Assembly (NCBI GenBank): GCA_033549365.1
Contig: JAWSUF010000001.1
Span: forward strand, 1-64,000
Length of the DNA: 64,000 nucleotides
DNA from: Acidobacteriota bacterium
GTDB taxonomy: Bacteria; Acidobacteriota; Aminicenantia; Aminicenantales; Saccharicenantaceae
Direction of reading: 5' to 3'
In this document: positions 54,350 to 62,841 of the stretch, piece after piece
Layout: every line of letters begins with the position of its first letter
How positions within the stretch are numbered: position 1 is the stretch's first letter
Notes under the pieces: generated by a model
What the model saw: only the letters and a program-made list of their open reading frames with translations
Database searches by the model: none
What the model was told of the DNA's origin: nothing
Made by a program: the position numbers and the translations under genes

Positions 54350-56203
54350 CTATAGGACTTTCAGGATTTCGAGGGCGATATCGGTTCGTCCGAATGCGGG
54401 GCTGATCTGCACACCCTGCACCAAATTTTTGACGGCGTTCAGAATCTCTTGGGCGATGGCCAGGCCTTCTTTTCGGGCCGCTTCAGGACCCTTGTCCTGG
54501 GCCTTTCTCATCCGCTCCATGACCTCATCAGGGACGCTCACACCGGGAACCTCGTTGTGCATGAACTCGGCATTCCGGAGGCTGGACAGAGGCCAGATCC
54601 CCGCCAAAACGGGAATTCGGCAATGGCGGATTTTCTCAAGAAAATCTTTGAGAACCCGGACATCGAAGACCGGCTGGGTGATTGCGAATTCGGCTCCGGC
54701 CTTCACCTTCCATTCGAACCGTGACAATTCGTAACCCAGATCGACGGCGGCTGGATTGGCGCCGACACCGATCAGGAAAGCCGTCGGGCGATCCAGCCTT
54801 CGGCCGCCGATATCCCGCCCGGAATTGAGTGCGTTCAGGACGTTCGTCAATCCGATGGAGTCAACGTCGAAGACGGCCGTCGCATCGGGATAATCGCCGA
54901 GTTTCGGCGGATCGCCGGTGACGGCGAGGATGTTTTTCACCCCGAGGGCATGGAGGCCGATGAGGTCGGATTGGATGCCCAGGAGATTCCGGTCCCGGCA
55001 GGTGTAATGAAGCACGGGCTCGATCTCCGACTCCCGCCGGATCAGGGCGGCCAAGGCCAGGGAGCTCATTCTGGCGCTGGCCCGGGGACCGTCGGGAATA
55101 TTGACGAAGGCGATCCCCCTGTCGCGGAGTTTCCGGACGCTTTCGAGAGCCTGGATGCAATCGTAACCCCTCGGTGGAACAATTTCCAGGCTGACAATAA
55201 AACGTCCCTCTTCAAGCATACGTCCCATGTTGGATTTCTCGCTCCGGGGGACGGCCGGGGTTTCCCATCCGTTTTCGAGGCCTTCACGGACGGCGGAGGA
55301 GGCCGGTTGGGGCGGCTGAAGGGCCCGGACGGCGCGTTTCATGGCCCGGGTGTGGGTCGGCGTCGTGCCGCAACACCCTCCGACGATCCTGACTCCGTTC
55401 TGGATAAAAAGCTTTGTGTATTCGCCCAGATAATCGGGAGAACAGAGATAGATATTCCGTCCATCGACCTCGCGGGGCACGCCTGCGTTGGGCATGGCGC
55501 AAAGAGGCGTCTGCCCGGTCACACGGATCAATCGCTCGATACAAGTCAGCATCACCGCGGGGCCCACGCTGCAATTGACTCCCACGGCGTCGGCGCCCCA
55601 CTCGGCCAGCTTGACGCCGAAAACCTCCGGGGTTGTCCCATACAGACTGTTGCCGTCTTCGCCGATGGTCATCAGAGCCATGACGGGGTGATTTGGAGCC
55701 GCCTGAGCCGCGGCCTTCAGGGCCTGCCGGATCTCGTTGATGTCGGCGAATGTTTCCAGGATGAAGAGGTCCACTCCCGCGCCGGCCAGGGCCTCGATCT
55801 GTTCGGAGAATGCCTGAACGGACTCTTCGGCCGAAGTCGGTCCCCAGGGTTCGATTTTCAAGCCCAAAGGCCCGACGGCCCCGGCCACCAGGATGTCCTC
55901 TCCCGATTCCCGTCGGGCGATCGCCGCCGCAGCCGCGTTGATCACGGAAACCTTATCGGACAGACCATGTTTTTTCAGCTTGAAGCGGTTGGCGCCGAAG
56001 GTGTTGGTTTCGATGAGTTCCGCTCCGGCGGCGATGTATTCGCGGTGCACGTCCCGAATGATTTCCGGCTGGAAGATATTCAGCCCGTCAAAACAGGTTT
56101 GGAGATAGATGCCCTTGGCGTAGAGCATGGTTCCCATGCCCCCGTCGCAAAGCAGAACGCCGTTTCGCAACCTTTCGGCAAATGCCGCTTTTGTGAGCTT
56201 CAT
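54350..56203 (-). CDS. Homocysteine S-methyltransferase / methylenetetrahydrofolate reductase fusion
   Basis: 617 aa. The N-terminal half (about 1-290) is a homocysteine S-methyltransferase domain with the zinc-binding Cys of VGVNCSVGPAV and VGGCCGTTPTHTRAM. The C-terminal half (about 330-617) is a TIM-barrel MTHFR: FIVSLEIVPPRGYDCIQALE, VNIPDGPRAS, HYTCRDRNLLGIQSDLIGLH, ILAVTGDPPKLGDY and EFAITQPVFD. The fusion couples 5-methyl-THF production with methionine synthesis. There is no B12-binding domain, so a separate corrinoid protein or a B12-free route is needed. It is the last gene of the pcm/DUF192 operon (4-bp overlap). Confidence 0.93.
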   Translation of the reverse strand: MKLTKAAFAERLRNGVLLCDGGMGTMLYAKGIYLQTCFDGLNIFQPEIIRDVHREYIAAGAELIETNTFGANRFKLKKHGLSDKVSVINAAAAAIARRESGEDILVAGAVGPLGLKIEPWGPTSAEESVQAFSEQIEALAGAGVDLFILETFADINEIRQALKAAAQAAPNHPVMALMTIGEDGNSLYGTTPEVFGVKLAEWGADAVGVNCSVGPAVMLTCIERLIRVTGQTPLCAMPNAGVPREVDGRNIYLCSPDYLGEYTKLFIQNGVRIVGGCCGTTPTHTRAMKRAVRALQPPQPASSAVREGLENGWETPAVPRSEKSNMGRMLEEGRFIVSLEIVPPRGYDCIQALESVRKLRDRGIAFVNIPDGPRASARMSSLALAALIRRESEIEPVLHYTCRDRNLLGIQSDLIGLHALGVKNILAVTGDPPKLGDYPDATAVFDVDSIGLTNVLNALNSGRDIGGRRLDRPTAFLIGVGANPAAVDLGYELSRFEWKVKAGAEFAITQPVFDVRVLKDFLEKIRHCRIPVLAGIWPLSSLRNAEFMHNEVPGVSVPDEVMERMRKAQDKGPEAARKEGLAIAQEILNAVKNLVQGVQISPAFGRTDIALEILKVL

Positions 56204-56697
56204 TCGCGGACCCGTTGTTTCACCCAGTCGGGGAGAATGAATTCCAGGCGGTCGAACATCTTCAGGCCCCGGGTTTCCACACTGCCGGCTTTAAGCTCCA
56301 GCACATAGAGAGCCGGAATCCGGGGTCCGTAGGAAGGACAGGGTTCTTCGCGGCAGGGCGGGACATCGGTTTCGATATGGACGATACGTTTCCCCCGGTC
56401 CAGCCAGAGAATATCCAGAGGGATCCATGTGTTTTTCATCCAGAAGGAATAGAAAGCCTCCTCCTCGAAGACAAAAAGCATGCCCTGGTCCTCGTCCAGG
56501 GACTCCCGAAACATCAATCCCCGCTGCCTTTCCCGGTCGCTGACGGCGAGTTCGGCCCGAATGGATTCTCCGTCCGGAAGGATGATTTTAACAAATTGAT
56601 CCCGGACCGACGGAGCACAACCGGCCTGAACGGCCGGCATCAGAAAAAGACCCGGAAGAAGAAAAACCGCTGCGAATCGGAAAAACGTTGGGTTCAT
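56200..56697 (-). CDS. Exported DUF192 family protein
   Basis: 165 aa with a signal peptide ending near VQAGCAPS, possibly a lipoprotein Cys. The DUF192 core is clear: LAVSDRERQRGLMFRESLDE, GMLFVFEEEAFYSFWMKNTW, PLDILWLD and a terminal YVLELKAGSVE. The family has no firm biochemical role. Its gene overlaps its neighbours by 4 bp on both sides, so it is in the middle of the pcm operon. Confidence 0.9.
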   Translation of the reverse strand: MNPTFFRFAAVFLLPGLFLMPAVQAGCAPSVRDQFVKIILPDGESIRAELAVSDRERQRGLMFRESLDEDQGMLFVFEEEAFYSFWMKNTWIPLDILWLDRGKRIVHIETDVPPCREEPCPSYGPRIPALYVLELKAGSVETRGLKMFDRLEFILPDWVKQRVRE

Positions 56698-57356
56698 GGA
56701 TCATCCTCCGTCCGTGGCTTTCCAGGCTCCGGCGAGACTAAAGGCACAAAGCGTACGGCCAACAGATTGTCTCTCCGGAATCCCGTGTCCGTCCGGGCGA
56801 TCCGCCGGAGATCCTGGTGATATCCGCCTCCGACGGGGATGATCATGCGTCCTCCGGGTTTCAACTGGTTTTCCAGCTTTTCCGGAATCCGGGCGGCGGC
56901 TGCGGTGACGATCACGGCATCAAAAGGAGCCTCGTCGGGCCAGCCTTCGGATCCGTCACCGACACGGTATTCAATATTGCGATAACCGAGGTCCTGAAGA
57001 ATGCGGCGGGCCCGGCGGGACAGGCTTTCGATGACCTCGACGGTATAGATCCGGGCGGCGCATTCGGCCAGAACGGCCGCCTGATATCCGGATCCCGTCC
57101 CGATTTCCAGAACACGCTCGTCGCCTTTCAGTCCAAGAGCCTCGGTCATGAAGGCGACGATATAAGGTTGGGAGATTGTCTGGCCGAGTCCGATGGGCAG
57201 CGGTTCATCGGCGTAAGCGGAAGATCGGGCCTCTTCGGGAACGAAAAGATGGCGGGGAATTTTTTCCATGGCCCGCAGGACGCAGTCGTCTCGGACGCCC
57301 CTGGCCCGGATCTGATGTTCCACCATCAGGCGCCGTTCTTCGCTGTCATTCCCCAT
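56694..57356 (-). CDS. pcm: Protein-L-isoaspartate O-methyltransferase
   Basis: 220 aa. PCMT signatures: RHLFVPEEARSSAYADEPLP, IGLGQTISQPYIVAFMTEAL, and the SAM site LEIGTGSGYQAAVLAECA, then YRVGDGSEGWPDEAPFDAVI. It methylates isoaspartyl residues in damaged proteins. It is the first gene of the three-gene operon running to the homocysteine methyltransferase/MTHFR fusion, a set that shares the methionine/SAM theme. Confidence 0.95.
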   Translation of the reverse strand: MGNDSEERRLMVEHQIRARGVRDDCVLRAMEKIPRHLFVPEEARSSAYADEPLPIGLGQTISQPYIVAFMTEALGLKGDERVLEIGTGSGYQAAVLAECAARIYTVEVIESLSRRARRILQDLGYRNIEYRVGDGSEGWPDEAPFDAVIVTAAAARIPEKLENQLKPGGRMIIPVGGGYHQDLRRIARTDTGFRRDNLLAVRFVPLVSPEPGKPRTEDDP

Positions 57357-57395
57357 GCCGCCCTTTTCCCGTTTCTCTGTTCTCGGGCTTTCCCG

Positions 57396-58844
57396 TCAAT
57401 AGGCCCGCGCGAAATAGGCCCGAACGCAGGATTCATGCCCGCAGACAACGCACCGGCCTTCGCGGTTTTCCTCTTCAGCGGGAATGACCCGGATCGTGGC
57501 CATGGTTTCCTTCTTGATTTTATCTTCGCAGGCTTCGGCTCCGCACCAGGCGGCCAGGACGAAACCCCGCATATTCTCCACGATGGAGACAAGTTCCTCG
57601 TAAGAGCCGGCTTCGCGGGTTTCGGCCTTGCGGAACTCGAGAGCTCGAGTGAAGAGCGTATTTTGAATGTCATCGAGAACGTTTTTCACGTTTTCGGCCA
57701 GCCCCTCCGCCGGAACAGCCTGCTTTCCGGCCCCGTCCCTGCGGACGAAAACCACCTGTCCCTGTTTGATATCCCGGGGGCCGATCTCCACTCTCAAGGG
57801 TACGCCTCTCATCTCCCACTCGGCGAATTTCCAGCCGGGCGTGAATTCCTCGCGGTCGTCAAGCCGCACCCGGATTCCGGCCGCTTCGAGCTCATCGCGG
57901 ATTTTCTTCGCCCGGGGAAGAACGGTCTGTTTCCAATCGCCGACGGCGATGGGAACGATGACGACCTGAAGGGGGGCGATGCGCGGGGGAAAGACCAGCC
58001 CGTTTTCGTCGCCGTGGCACATGACCACGGCGCCGATCAGGCGCGTGGACACGCCCCAGGAGGTCTGCCAGCCGAATTGAAGATTCTGGGTTCTGTCTTC
58101 GTAACGAATATTGAAAACCTTCGCGAAATGCTGCCCGAGGTTGTGGGACGTTCCCATTTGCAGAGCCTTTCCGTCCGACATCAGGCCTTCGATGGCGTAG
58201 GTCATCTCGGCGCCGGCGAACTTTTCGCTTTCGCTCTTGCGGCCGGCCAGTACCGGAATCGCCAGTTCCGTTTCCACAAACTCCTTGTAGATTCCGAGAA
58301 TCTTCAGGGTTTCTTCCTGGGCGTCCTCCGCCGTCTCGTGAACCGTGTGGCCCTCCTGCCAGAGAAACTCCGTCGTGCGGAGAAACGGACGGGTGACCTT
58401 TTCCCAGCGGACGACGTTGCACCACTGATTGATCAAGACCGGAAGATCCCGGTAAGATTTGATCCACTTGGCATACATGGGCCCGATGACCGCTTCCGAA
58501 GTCGGCCGGACGGCCAAACGCTCTTCAAGAGGATCGTTGCCGCCGTGCGTGACCCAGGCCACTTCGGGAGCGAATCCCTTGACATGCTCTGCCTCTTTTT
58601 TCAAGGCGCTTTCGGGAATGAAAAGCGGAAAATAGGCATTGGCATGCCCGGAGGCCTTGAATCGCGCATCGAGTCCGGCCTGGATGTTTTCCCAGACGGC
58701 ATAGCCGTAAGGACGGATGACCATCATTCCTTTCATAGGCGCGTAATCAGCCAGTTCGGCGCGGCGGATGAGCTCGATATACCACCTGGAGAAATCCTCG
58801 CTTTTGGGGGTTATCCGTGTCACATTCCGTTCTCGTTCGCTCAC
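57396..58844 (-). CDS. proS: Prolyl-tRNA synthetase, archaeal/eukaryotic type
   Basis: 482 aa. The GTG start at 58844 follows AAGGAG and gives the length of type-3 ProRS; a longer frame to 58877 starts with ATG but has a weaker site. Class II motifs: YAPMKGMMVIRPYGYAVWE (motif 1), WCNVVRWEKVTRPFLRTTEF (motif 2) and GRIVG-type motif 3 region (WQTSWGVSTRLIGAVVM). The C-terminal zinc-like domain with CGAEACEDK and CVVCGHESC ends in the characteristic terminal Tyr (YFARAY). It lacks the bacterial-type editing insert. Confidence 0.96.
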   Translation of the reverse strand: MSERERNVTRITPKSEDFSRWYIELIRRAELADYAPMKGMMVIRPYGYAVWENIQAGLDARFKASGHANAYFPLFIPESALKKEAEHVKGFAPEVAWVTHGGNDPLEERLAVRPTSEAVIGPMYAKWIKSYRDLPVLINQWCNVVRWEKVTRPFLRTTEFLWQEGHTVHETAEDAQEETLKILGIYKEFVETELAIPVLAGRKSESEKFAGAEMTYAIEGLMSDGKALQMGTSHNLGQHFAKVFNIRYEDRTQNLQFGWQTSWGVSTRLIGAVVMCHGDENGLVFPPRIAPLQVVIVPIAVGDWKQTVLPRAKKIRDELEAAGIRVRLDDREEFTPGWKFAEWEMRGVPLRVEIGPRDIKQGQVVFVRRDGAGKQAVPAEGLAENVKNVLDDIQNTLFTRALEFRKAETREAGSYEELVSIVENMRGFVLAAWCGAEACEDKIKKETMATIRVIPAEEENREGRCVVCGHESCVRAYFARAY

Positions 58845-58980
58845 ACTATCTCCTTGAATTTTAAAGACTTCGGCCATTTTATCGCCCGTCCTTCCATTTG
58901 TCAAGAAAAGCGCGGCCGGGTGGAGTCCGGTCATAAACGGGGTGAGGAAAAATCCCCTGCCATTTCATCTTTAGGGGTGA

Positions 58981-59009
58981 TTGACCGTTTCCGGTGTTAA
59001 TAATAATCT
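58981..59009 (+). promoter_or_regulatory. Promoter of the first PilZ-like gene
   Basis: TTGACC (58981-58986), 17-bp spacer, TAATCT (59004-59009). A ribosome site AAGGAAGG precedes the ATG at 59041. Confidence 0.5.
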
Positions 59010-59040
59010 TGATCGCGCCTAATAGGAAAAGGAAGGGATT

Positions 59041-59403
59041 ATGGAAGATAAAGGCTCTTTTCGGACGTCCCAACCGGGCCAAACCCGACATGAAAACGGA
59101 TTCAACATGTCTCTCCCCATGGTTGTGGAGGGCACGGACGCCCTCGGCACCGAGTTCAAAGAAGAGACCCTGTTATCTTTCATGAGCCATAAGATGGCCT
59201 CCTTCGACCTCAAAGCGCCTGTCCTCGCGGGCACGAAACTCAAACTCATCGTGGCGCTTCCTCCCCGGCTTTCGGAGGGAGACGATTTGAAGCTGGCCGT
59301 TCGCGGCGACATTTTCCTGGTCGAGTCGTCTCCCGAGAATAAAAAACTGCAGCGGGTCTTCCTGAACCTGGAGTCCCGGTACATCATATCCCCTTCATCC
59401 TGA
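59041..59403 (+). CDS. PilZ-like protein with degenerate motif
   Basis: 120 aa. The layout (MSLPMVVEGTDALGTEFKEE, then ...GTKLKLIVALPPRLSEGDDL, LAVRGDIFLVES) follows the PilZ beta-barrel pattern of the 61-kb paralogue. The c-di-GMP-binding RxxxR is not clear, and the D/NxSxxG is replaced by MSHKMASFD. It is probably a PilZ-fold protein that no longer binds the nucleotide, or binds differently. First of three related proteins in 2.3 kb. Confidence 0.65.
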   Translation: MEDKGSFRTSQPGQTRHENGFNMSLPMVVEGTDALGTEFKEETLLSFMSHKMASFDLKAPVLAGTKLKLIVALPPRLSEGDDLKLAVRGDIFLVESSPENKKLQRVFLNLESRYIISPSS

Positions 59404-59526
59404 ATCGGAATCCCCGTCTGCTCCGGCAACCCGGACACAGGGGTTTCGGCATCGCCCCCTTCGGTGATGTTGCCGCCGTAAAAATCACCCCGGTTTTCAT
59501 CGGCAAAAGGGATGGTGGCAGCCGTC
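59404..59526. other. Hairpin-rich gap between two PilZ-like genes
   Basis: Two nested hairpins: AATCCCC...GGGGTTT enclosing TCCGG-CAAC-CCGGA (about 59410-59447), then CATCGCC-CCCTTC-GGTGATG (about 59450-59470). This could be a structured leader of the next gene; it does not match the c-di-GMP riboswitch consensus that I know. Confidence 0.35.
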
Positions 59527-59913
59527 ATGCGCGATGAAAATAAAGACGTCATGTCCGGCCGCACCCTATCCGACAATTCTCGGAATGAGCGCATTTTCTC
59601 GCTCTCTCTTCCCGCCGCCGTATCCGGTATGGACGATCGGGGCCGGATGTTCCATGAAGAGACCCGGATCACGGCCATCAATGCCTGTGAAGCGCAGTGC
59701 GGACTCAAGGCCCGGGTTCCCGTGGGAACGGCCGTCCGGCTTTCCCTGGATGTCCCCGGAACCCTGCTTCTCGGCCCGCCTCTGAAGCTATTCCTTGCCG
59801 GAGAAATCTCCGCAACCCCGCGCCGAAAACAGATCCAATCCGGCCGTTCCGTCCGAATCAAACTCTTCGGCCGTTTCCGTCTCCAGCCGGCGGAGATGAA
59901 ATCCCCTTCCTGA
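59527..59913 (+). CDS. PilZ-like protein, divergent
   Basis: About 128 aa. The RNERIFSLSLPAAVSGMDDR segment gives a weak RxxxR pattern, followed by ETRITAINACEAQCGLKARV where D/NxSxxG would be, and TAVRLSLDVPGTLLLGPPLK, parallel to the other two. The start is uncertain: ATG 59527 has a GGTGG at reasonable spacing; ATG 59512 is also in frame. Binding of c-di-GMP is doubtful. Confidence 0.6.
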   Translation: MRDENKDVMSGRTLSDNSRNERIFSLSLPAAVSGMDDRGRMFHEETRITAINACEAQCGLKARVPVGTAVRLSLDVPGTLLLGPPLKLFLAGEISATPRRKQIQSGRSVRIKLFGRFRLQPAEMKSPS

Positions 59914-59919
59914 TTTCTC

Positions 59920-59949
59920 TTGACAATCCCGAACATGATGACATATAGA
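59920..59949 (+). promoter_or_regulatory. Promoter of the NarL-type regulator
   Basis: TTGACA (59920-59925), 18-bp spacer, TATAGA (59944-59949). About 47 bases of leader carry GGAAAGG before the ATG at 59997. Confidence 0.55.
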
Positions 59950-59996
59950 TAGATAAGTCATATGGTGTTTGGGATATCCGGAAAGGCAAACAGGAC

Positions 59997-60686
59997 ATGA
60001 AAAAGAAAGCCGCAATGCTTTCCGACAATAAACGGGTTTCCGTTCTTGTTTTTTGTCCTTCGGACATTATTTTGGGAGGCATCATCCGGGCTTTGGAATC
60101 GGATTCGGACCTCGAAATCGTCAATGTTGAAAAAAACACCCTGGAAACTTTCATGGCTTCGGTCCGGAAACTCCGGCCGCATGTCATCCTTTTCGTCAAT
60201 CTTGACGCCATGCCCAATCTCCGGGAAATCTGCAAGGCGGTTCGAGAGGCGGCCGGTGACAAACGGACCTCGAAGCTCCTGTTGATGGGCAACATTCCTT
60301 CCCAGGAAGAAACCGTCAACCTCATCAACACGGGCGCCCGGGGATATTTCGATCTCAATGACACATCGGGACAACTCGCCGAAGCCGTCCGGGCCGTCCA
60401 TAAGGGGGAGATCTGGCTTCCCCGCGACAAGATGTCCAGCATCATGGACAGGATCATCTCCGTTGTCGGCCGGGATATGAAGGAAAAGACTCTCGAGCAT
60501 CTGACGCCGACGGAGTTTCAGGTCCTGAGGCTGATCGGACAGGGAAAAAGCAACGATGAAATCGCCAAAATGATGTTCATCAGCAAGAACACCGTCCGAT
60601 CCCATATTAAAAGCATCTATTCGAAGCTCGACACCCACAGCCGTCTGCAGTTGGCGCTCTATGCCATAAACTCGGCGCTTTTCTAG
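59997..60686 (+). CDS. NarL/LuxR-type regulator with a pseudo-receiver domain
   Basis: 229 aa. The C-terminal LuxR-type HTH is intact: LTPTEFQVLRLIGQGKSNDE followed by IAKMMFISKNTVRSHIKSIY. The N-terminal half has the size and strand order of a receiver (VSVLVFCPSDIILGGIIRAL; LRPHVILFVNLDAMPNLREI; LLLMGNIPSQEE; TGARGYFDLNDTSGQL). The acidic pair and the phospho-acceptor Asp are not in place (FCPSD and FVNLD). It is therefore likely phosphorylation-independent. Its stop codon lies inside the left arm of a 28-bp inverted repeat. Confidence 0.85.
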   Translation: MKKKAAMLSDNKRVSVLVFCPSDIILGGIIRALESDSDLEIVNVEKNTLETFMASVRKLRPHVILFVNLDAMPNLREICKAVREAAGDKRTSKLLLMGNIPSQEETVNLINTGARGYFDLNDTSGQLAEAVRAVHKGEIWLPRDKMSSIMDRIISVVGRDMKEKTLEHLTPTEFQVLRLIGQGKSNDEIAKMMFISKNTVRSHIKSIYSKLDTHSRLQLALYAINSALF

Positions 60687-60824
60687 CCTGATCTATGCAT
60701 AAGAATGCCGGTATTTACGGGAACAGCTTCCGGGAATCCGATGAAAAGTCGACAAGCTGAAGATCTTACGGATATCACATGAGTTATGTAACACATCGGC
60801 ATTCTTATGCATAGATCAGGCTAG
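60683..60824. mobile_element. 142-bp MITE-like element with 28-bp perfect inverted repeats
   Basis: Left arm 60683-60710 and right arm 60797-60824 are exact reverse complements over 28 bases (CTAGCCTGATCTATGCATAAG...). The outer CTAG of each arm includes a TA, so the element can be read as a 25-bp terminal repeat GCCTGATC... flanked by duplicated TA, as with Tc1/mariner or IS630-type insertions. No coding capacity. The LuxR-type gene's TAG stop is made from the left flank; removal would restore TAG at the same place. Confidence 0.7.
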
Positions 60825-60843
60825 CGAACGGCCGACGGGAGGA

Positions 60844-61266
60844 ATGATATCGATCATGGCGAAATCGAACAAGCCCGCGGCCGCATCGAAAAGCCGAAAA
60901 CCGGCCCGCCGAACCGGCTTGGATCTGGTCATCAACCGGCGCCGCGAAAAACGGTTTGGCCTCCCCTTGTCGGCCGTTGTCGAAGGGTGTTCACCCGACG
61001 GCACGCCCTTTTCCGAAAAGACGATGCTGGACAACATTTCGTCCACGGGAGCTTTTTTTCTCCTGGATGCGGCGATCGTGATCGGATCCAAAATCAAACT
61101 CCTCATCGATCTCCCGAAAAAGCTCACGGAAAACAAGAGCGCTCAACTTGAACTCGGCGGCGTCGTAACCCGTTTGGCGAAACCCGACTCAACGTCCAAA
61201 AAACAAGGTGTCGCCCTGCGATTCATGAGAACGGTCCGGTACTTCAAAACCGGAGAAAACCGATAG
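60844..61266 (+). CDS. PilZ domain protein
   Basis: 140 aa. It retains both c-di-GMP-binding signatures of the PilZ domain: RREKRF (RxxxR) near residue 36 and DNISSTGAFF (D/NxSxxG) near 63. Barrel strands (KIKLLIDLPKKLTENKSAQL, LGGVVTRLAKP) follow. It is the canonical member of three related proteins at 59-61 kb. The start is uncertain: GGGAGGA lies 1-2 bases from ATG 60844 and 13 bases from ATG 60856. It is followed by coaE after one base. Confidence 0.85.
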   Translation: MISIMAKSNKPAAASKSRKPARRTGLDLVINRRREKRFGLPLSAVVEGCSPDGTPFSEKTMLDNISSTGAFFLLDAAIVIGSKIKLLIDLPKKLTENKSAQLELGGVVTRLAKPDSTSKKQGVALRFMRTVRYFKTGENR

Positions 61267-61267
61267 C

Positions 61268-61930
61268 GTGTTCACCGTCGGCTTGACGGGCGGAATCGCC
61301 TGTGGAAAGTCTTTGGTCGCCGCCGTCCTGGCCTCGAAGCCGGGATGTTTCGTCCGCTCGGCCGACCGGGCCGCCCGCAATCTCATGCGGCGGCGAAGTC
61401 CCGTCACCAACGCCCTGGTCGATCGATTCGGCGCCGGCATCCTCCGGCCGGACGGTGCCGTCGACCGCGCCGCTCTGGGCCGGATCGTCTTCCATGACGC
61501 CGGCCAGCGGGCCTGGGTCGAAAAACTCATCCATCCCCGCGTCCTGACCCGTATGAAGATCCAAATGACCCGCCTGAGGAACGAAGGCCGGACCCGCATT
61601 TATGTTTCCGAATCCGCGCTTCTCTACGAAGCCGGTCTGCCCGATCTTTTCGACCGCATCGTTGTCGTTTTCTGCTCCGAAAGCGAACAGATCCGCCGGC
61701 TGATGTCGAGAGACGGCATCGGACGCAGGGAGGCTCTGTCGAGAATCCGCGCTCAACTTCCCCAGAAGGAAAAAATCGGCCGGGCCGACTACCTGATCGA
61801 TGCTTCCGGCAGGCCGGAAGACACCTTGGATCAGTCGGAAAGACTTTATGCCCAACTTTCGGCCGAAGCCGATATGCGGGAGGCCCTCAGGACCGGCATT
61901 TCAAAGCCGCCGCAAGCAGCGGAATCATGA
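61268..61930 (+). CDS. coaE: Dephospho-CoA kinase
   Basis: 220 aa, GTG start. P-loop GLTGGIACGKS, then SADRAARNLMRRRSPVTNAL, FGAGILRPDGAVDRAALGRI, VFHDAGQRAWVEKLIHPRVL and the ESALLYEAGLPDLFDRIVVV segment mark the family. It catalyses the last step of CoA synthesis. Its 3' end overlaps the opposing gene by 44 bp, so the C-terminal tail (SKPPQAAES) may not be essential. Confidence 0.95.
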   Translation: MFTVGLTGGIACGKSLVAAVLASKPGCFVRSADRAARNLMRRRSPVTNALVDRFGAGILRPDGAVDRAALGRIVFHDAGQRAWVEKLIHPRVLTRMKIQMTRLRNEGRTRIYVSESALLYEAGLPDLFDRIVVVFCSESEQIRRLMSRDGIGRREALSRIRAQLPQKEKIGRADYLIDASGRPEDTLDQSERLYAQLSAEADMREALRTGISKPPQAAES

Positions 61931-62807
61931 TTTCGTGATGTCCGACGAAATAGAAGCCGCGGCTTTTTTGTCCCAACGGGCGGCGGACAACATTCTGATC
62001 CGGCCGGTAAAGCTTCTGAAAGTCGAATACGGCCGACGTGAAGGTTTCAAGCTTGAAGCCGCGGTTTCTGGCCGCGGAAACGGCTTTGAGAAAAACCTCG
62101 GGTAAAATGACGGCGGAACCGACGGTCACGAAGACCCCTCCCCCATCCAGTCCCTCGACCAGCCGACAGAATATTTGAAAATCCCGGAGCGAGGCTCCGC
62201 CCAGGGCTTCCCCGCTGGTTCCGGGATGAGAATGGATGATATCCGTGCCCAGAGCGACATGAACCGTTACGGGAATTCCCAAATCAAAGGCCGTCGCGCA
62301 CAGACTCAGACGTTTGTAAGGAAACCGGGACTTCGACAGCATGCGCCCGACCGACTCGCCCAATCCCCGGCCGTCCGCCGCGGCGTCATGAACGGCCCGG
62401 TTGAGCTCATCGCCCGTTTCCCGGACCATCCCGAAACGTCCCGTGCGGATCTGCGACTCAACCTCTTCGGAGGTCCGGCCGCAGAACGCAACTTCGAAGT
62501 CATGGATGATCCCGGCGCCGTTCAGGGCCAAACCCGAGATCCAACCCTCGCGCATCAGGTCGATGAAAACGGGGGAAAGCCCCGTCTTGATGATATGGGC
62601 GCCGCAGGCGAAGAGGATGGGTTTTTTCTCTTTCCGGGACGTCCTCATCCTGACCAGCAATTCCTTGAAATCCGCGGCGGCCAGAAATCCCGGCAGGGAC
62701 TTGATAAAATCCGTCATGGACGACCCGCCCGGCACCGTCTTGGCAAATTGAGAGACTTGGACCTTGGCGGGTCTGGAAAGAAGCGAATATCGTTTGACGG
62801 TCTTCAT
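61887..62807 (-). CDS. Deoxyhypusine synthase-like protein
   Basis: 306 aa. KKPILFACGAHIIKTGLSPV, ALNGAGIIHDFEVAFCGRTS and FVTVGSAVILPEVFLKAVSA match the NAD-binding core of the deoxyhypusine synthase family; HSHPGTSGEALGGASLRDFQ is also typical. Bacteria lack eIF5A, and bacterial members act on other amines (e.g. homospermidine) or have unknown targets. The catalytic Lys region cannot be judged by eye. It follows the HU/IHF gene by 34 bp on the same strand. Confidence 0.8.
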   Translation of the reverse strand: MKTVKRYSLLSRPAKVQVSQFAKTVPGGSSMTDFIKSLPGFLAAADFKELLVRMRTSRKEKKPILFACGAHIIKTGLSPVFIDLMREGWISGLALNGAGIIHDFEVAFCGRTSEEVESQIRTGRFGMVRETGDELNRAVHDAAADGRGLGESVGRMLSKSRFPYKRLSLCATAFDLGIPVTVHVALGTDIIHSHPGTSGEALGGASLRDFQIFCRLVEGLDGGGVFVTVGSAVILPEVFLKAVSAARNRGFKLETFTSAVFDFQKLYRPDQNVVRRPLGQKSRGFYFVGHHEIMIPLLAAALKCRS

Positions 62808-62841
62808 GAATGCGTTCGGCGGGTCGAAACGGCGGGGAGCG

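Noticed and set aside
59404-59526. Possible c-di-GMP (GEMM) riboswitch between the PilZ-like genes
   Set aside because: Hairpins are present, but the conserved GEMM loop bases and tetraloop receptor are not.
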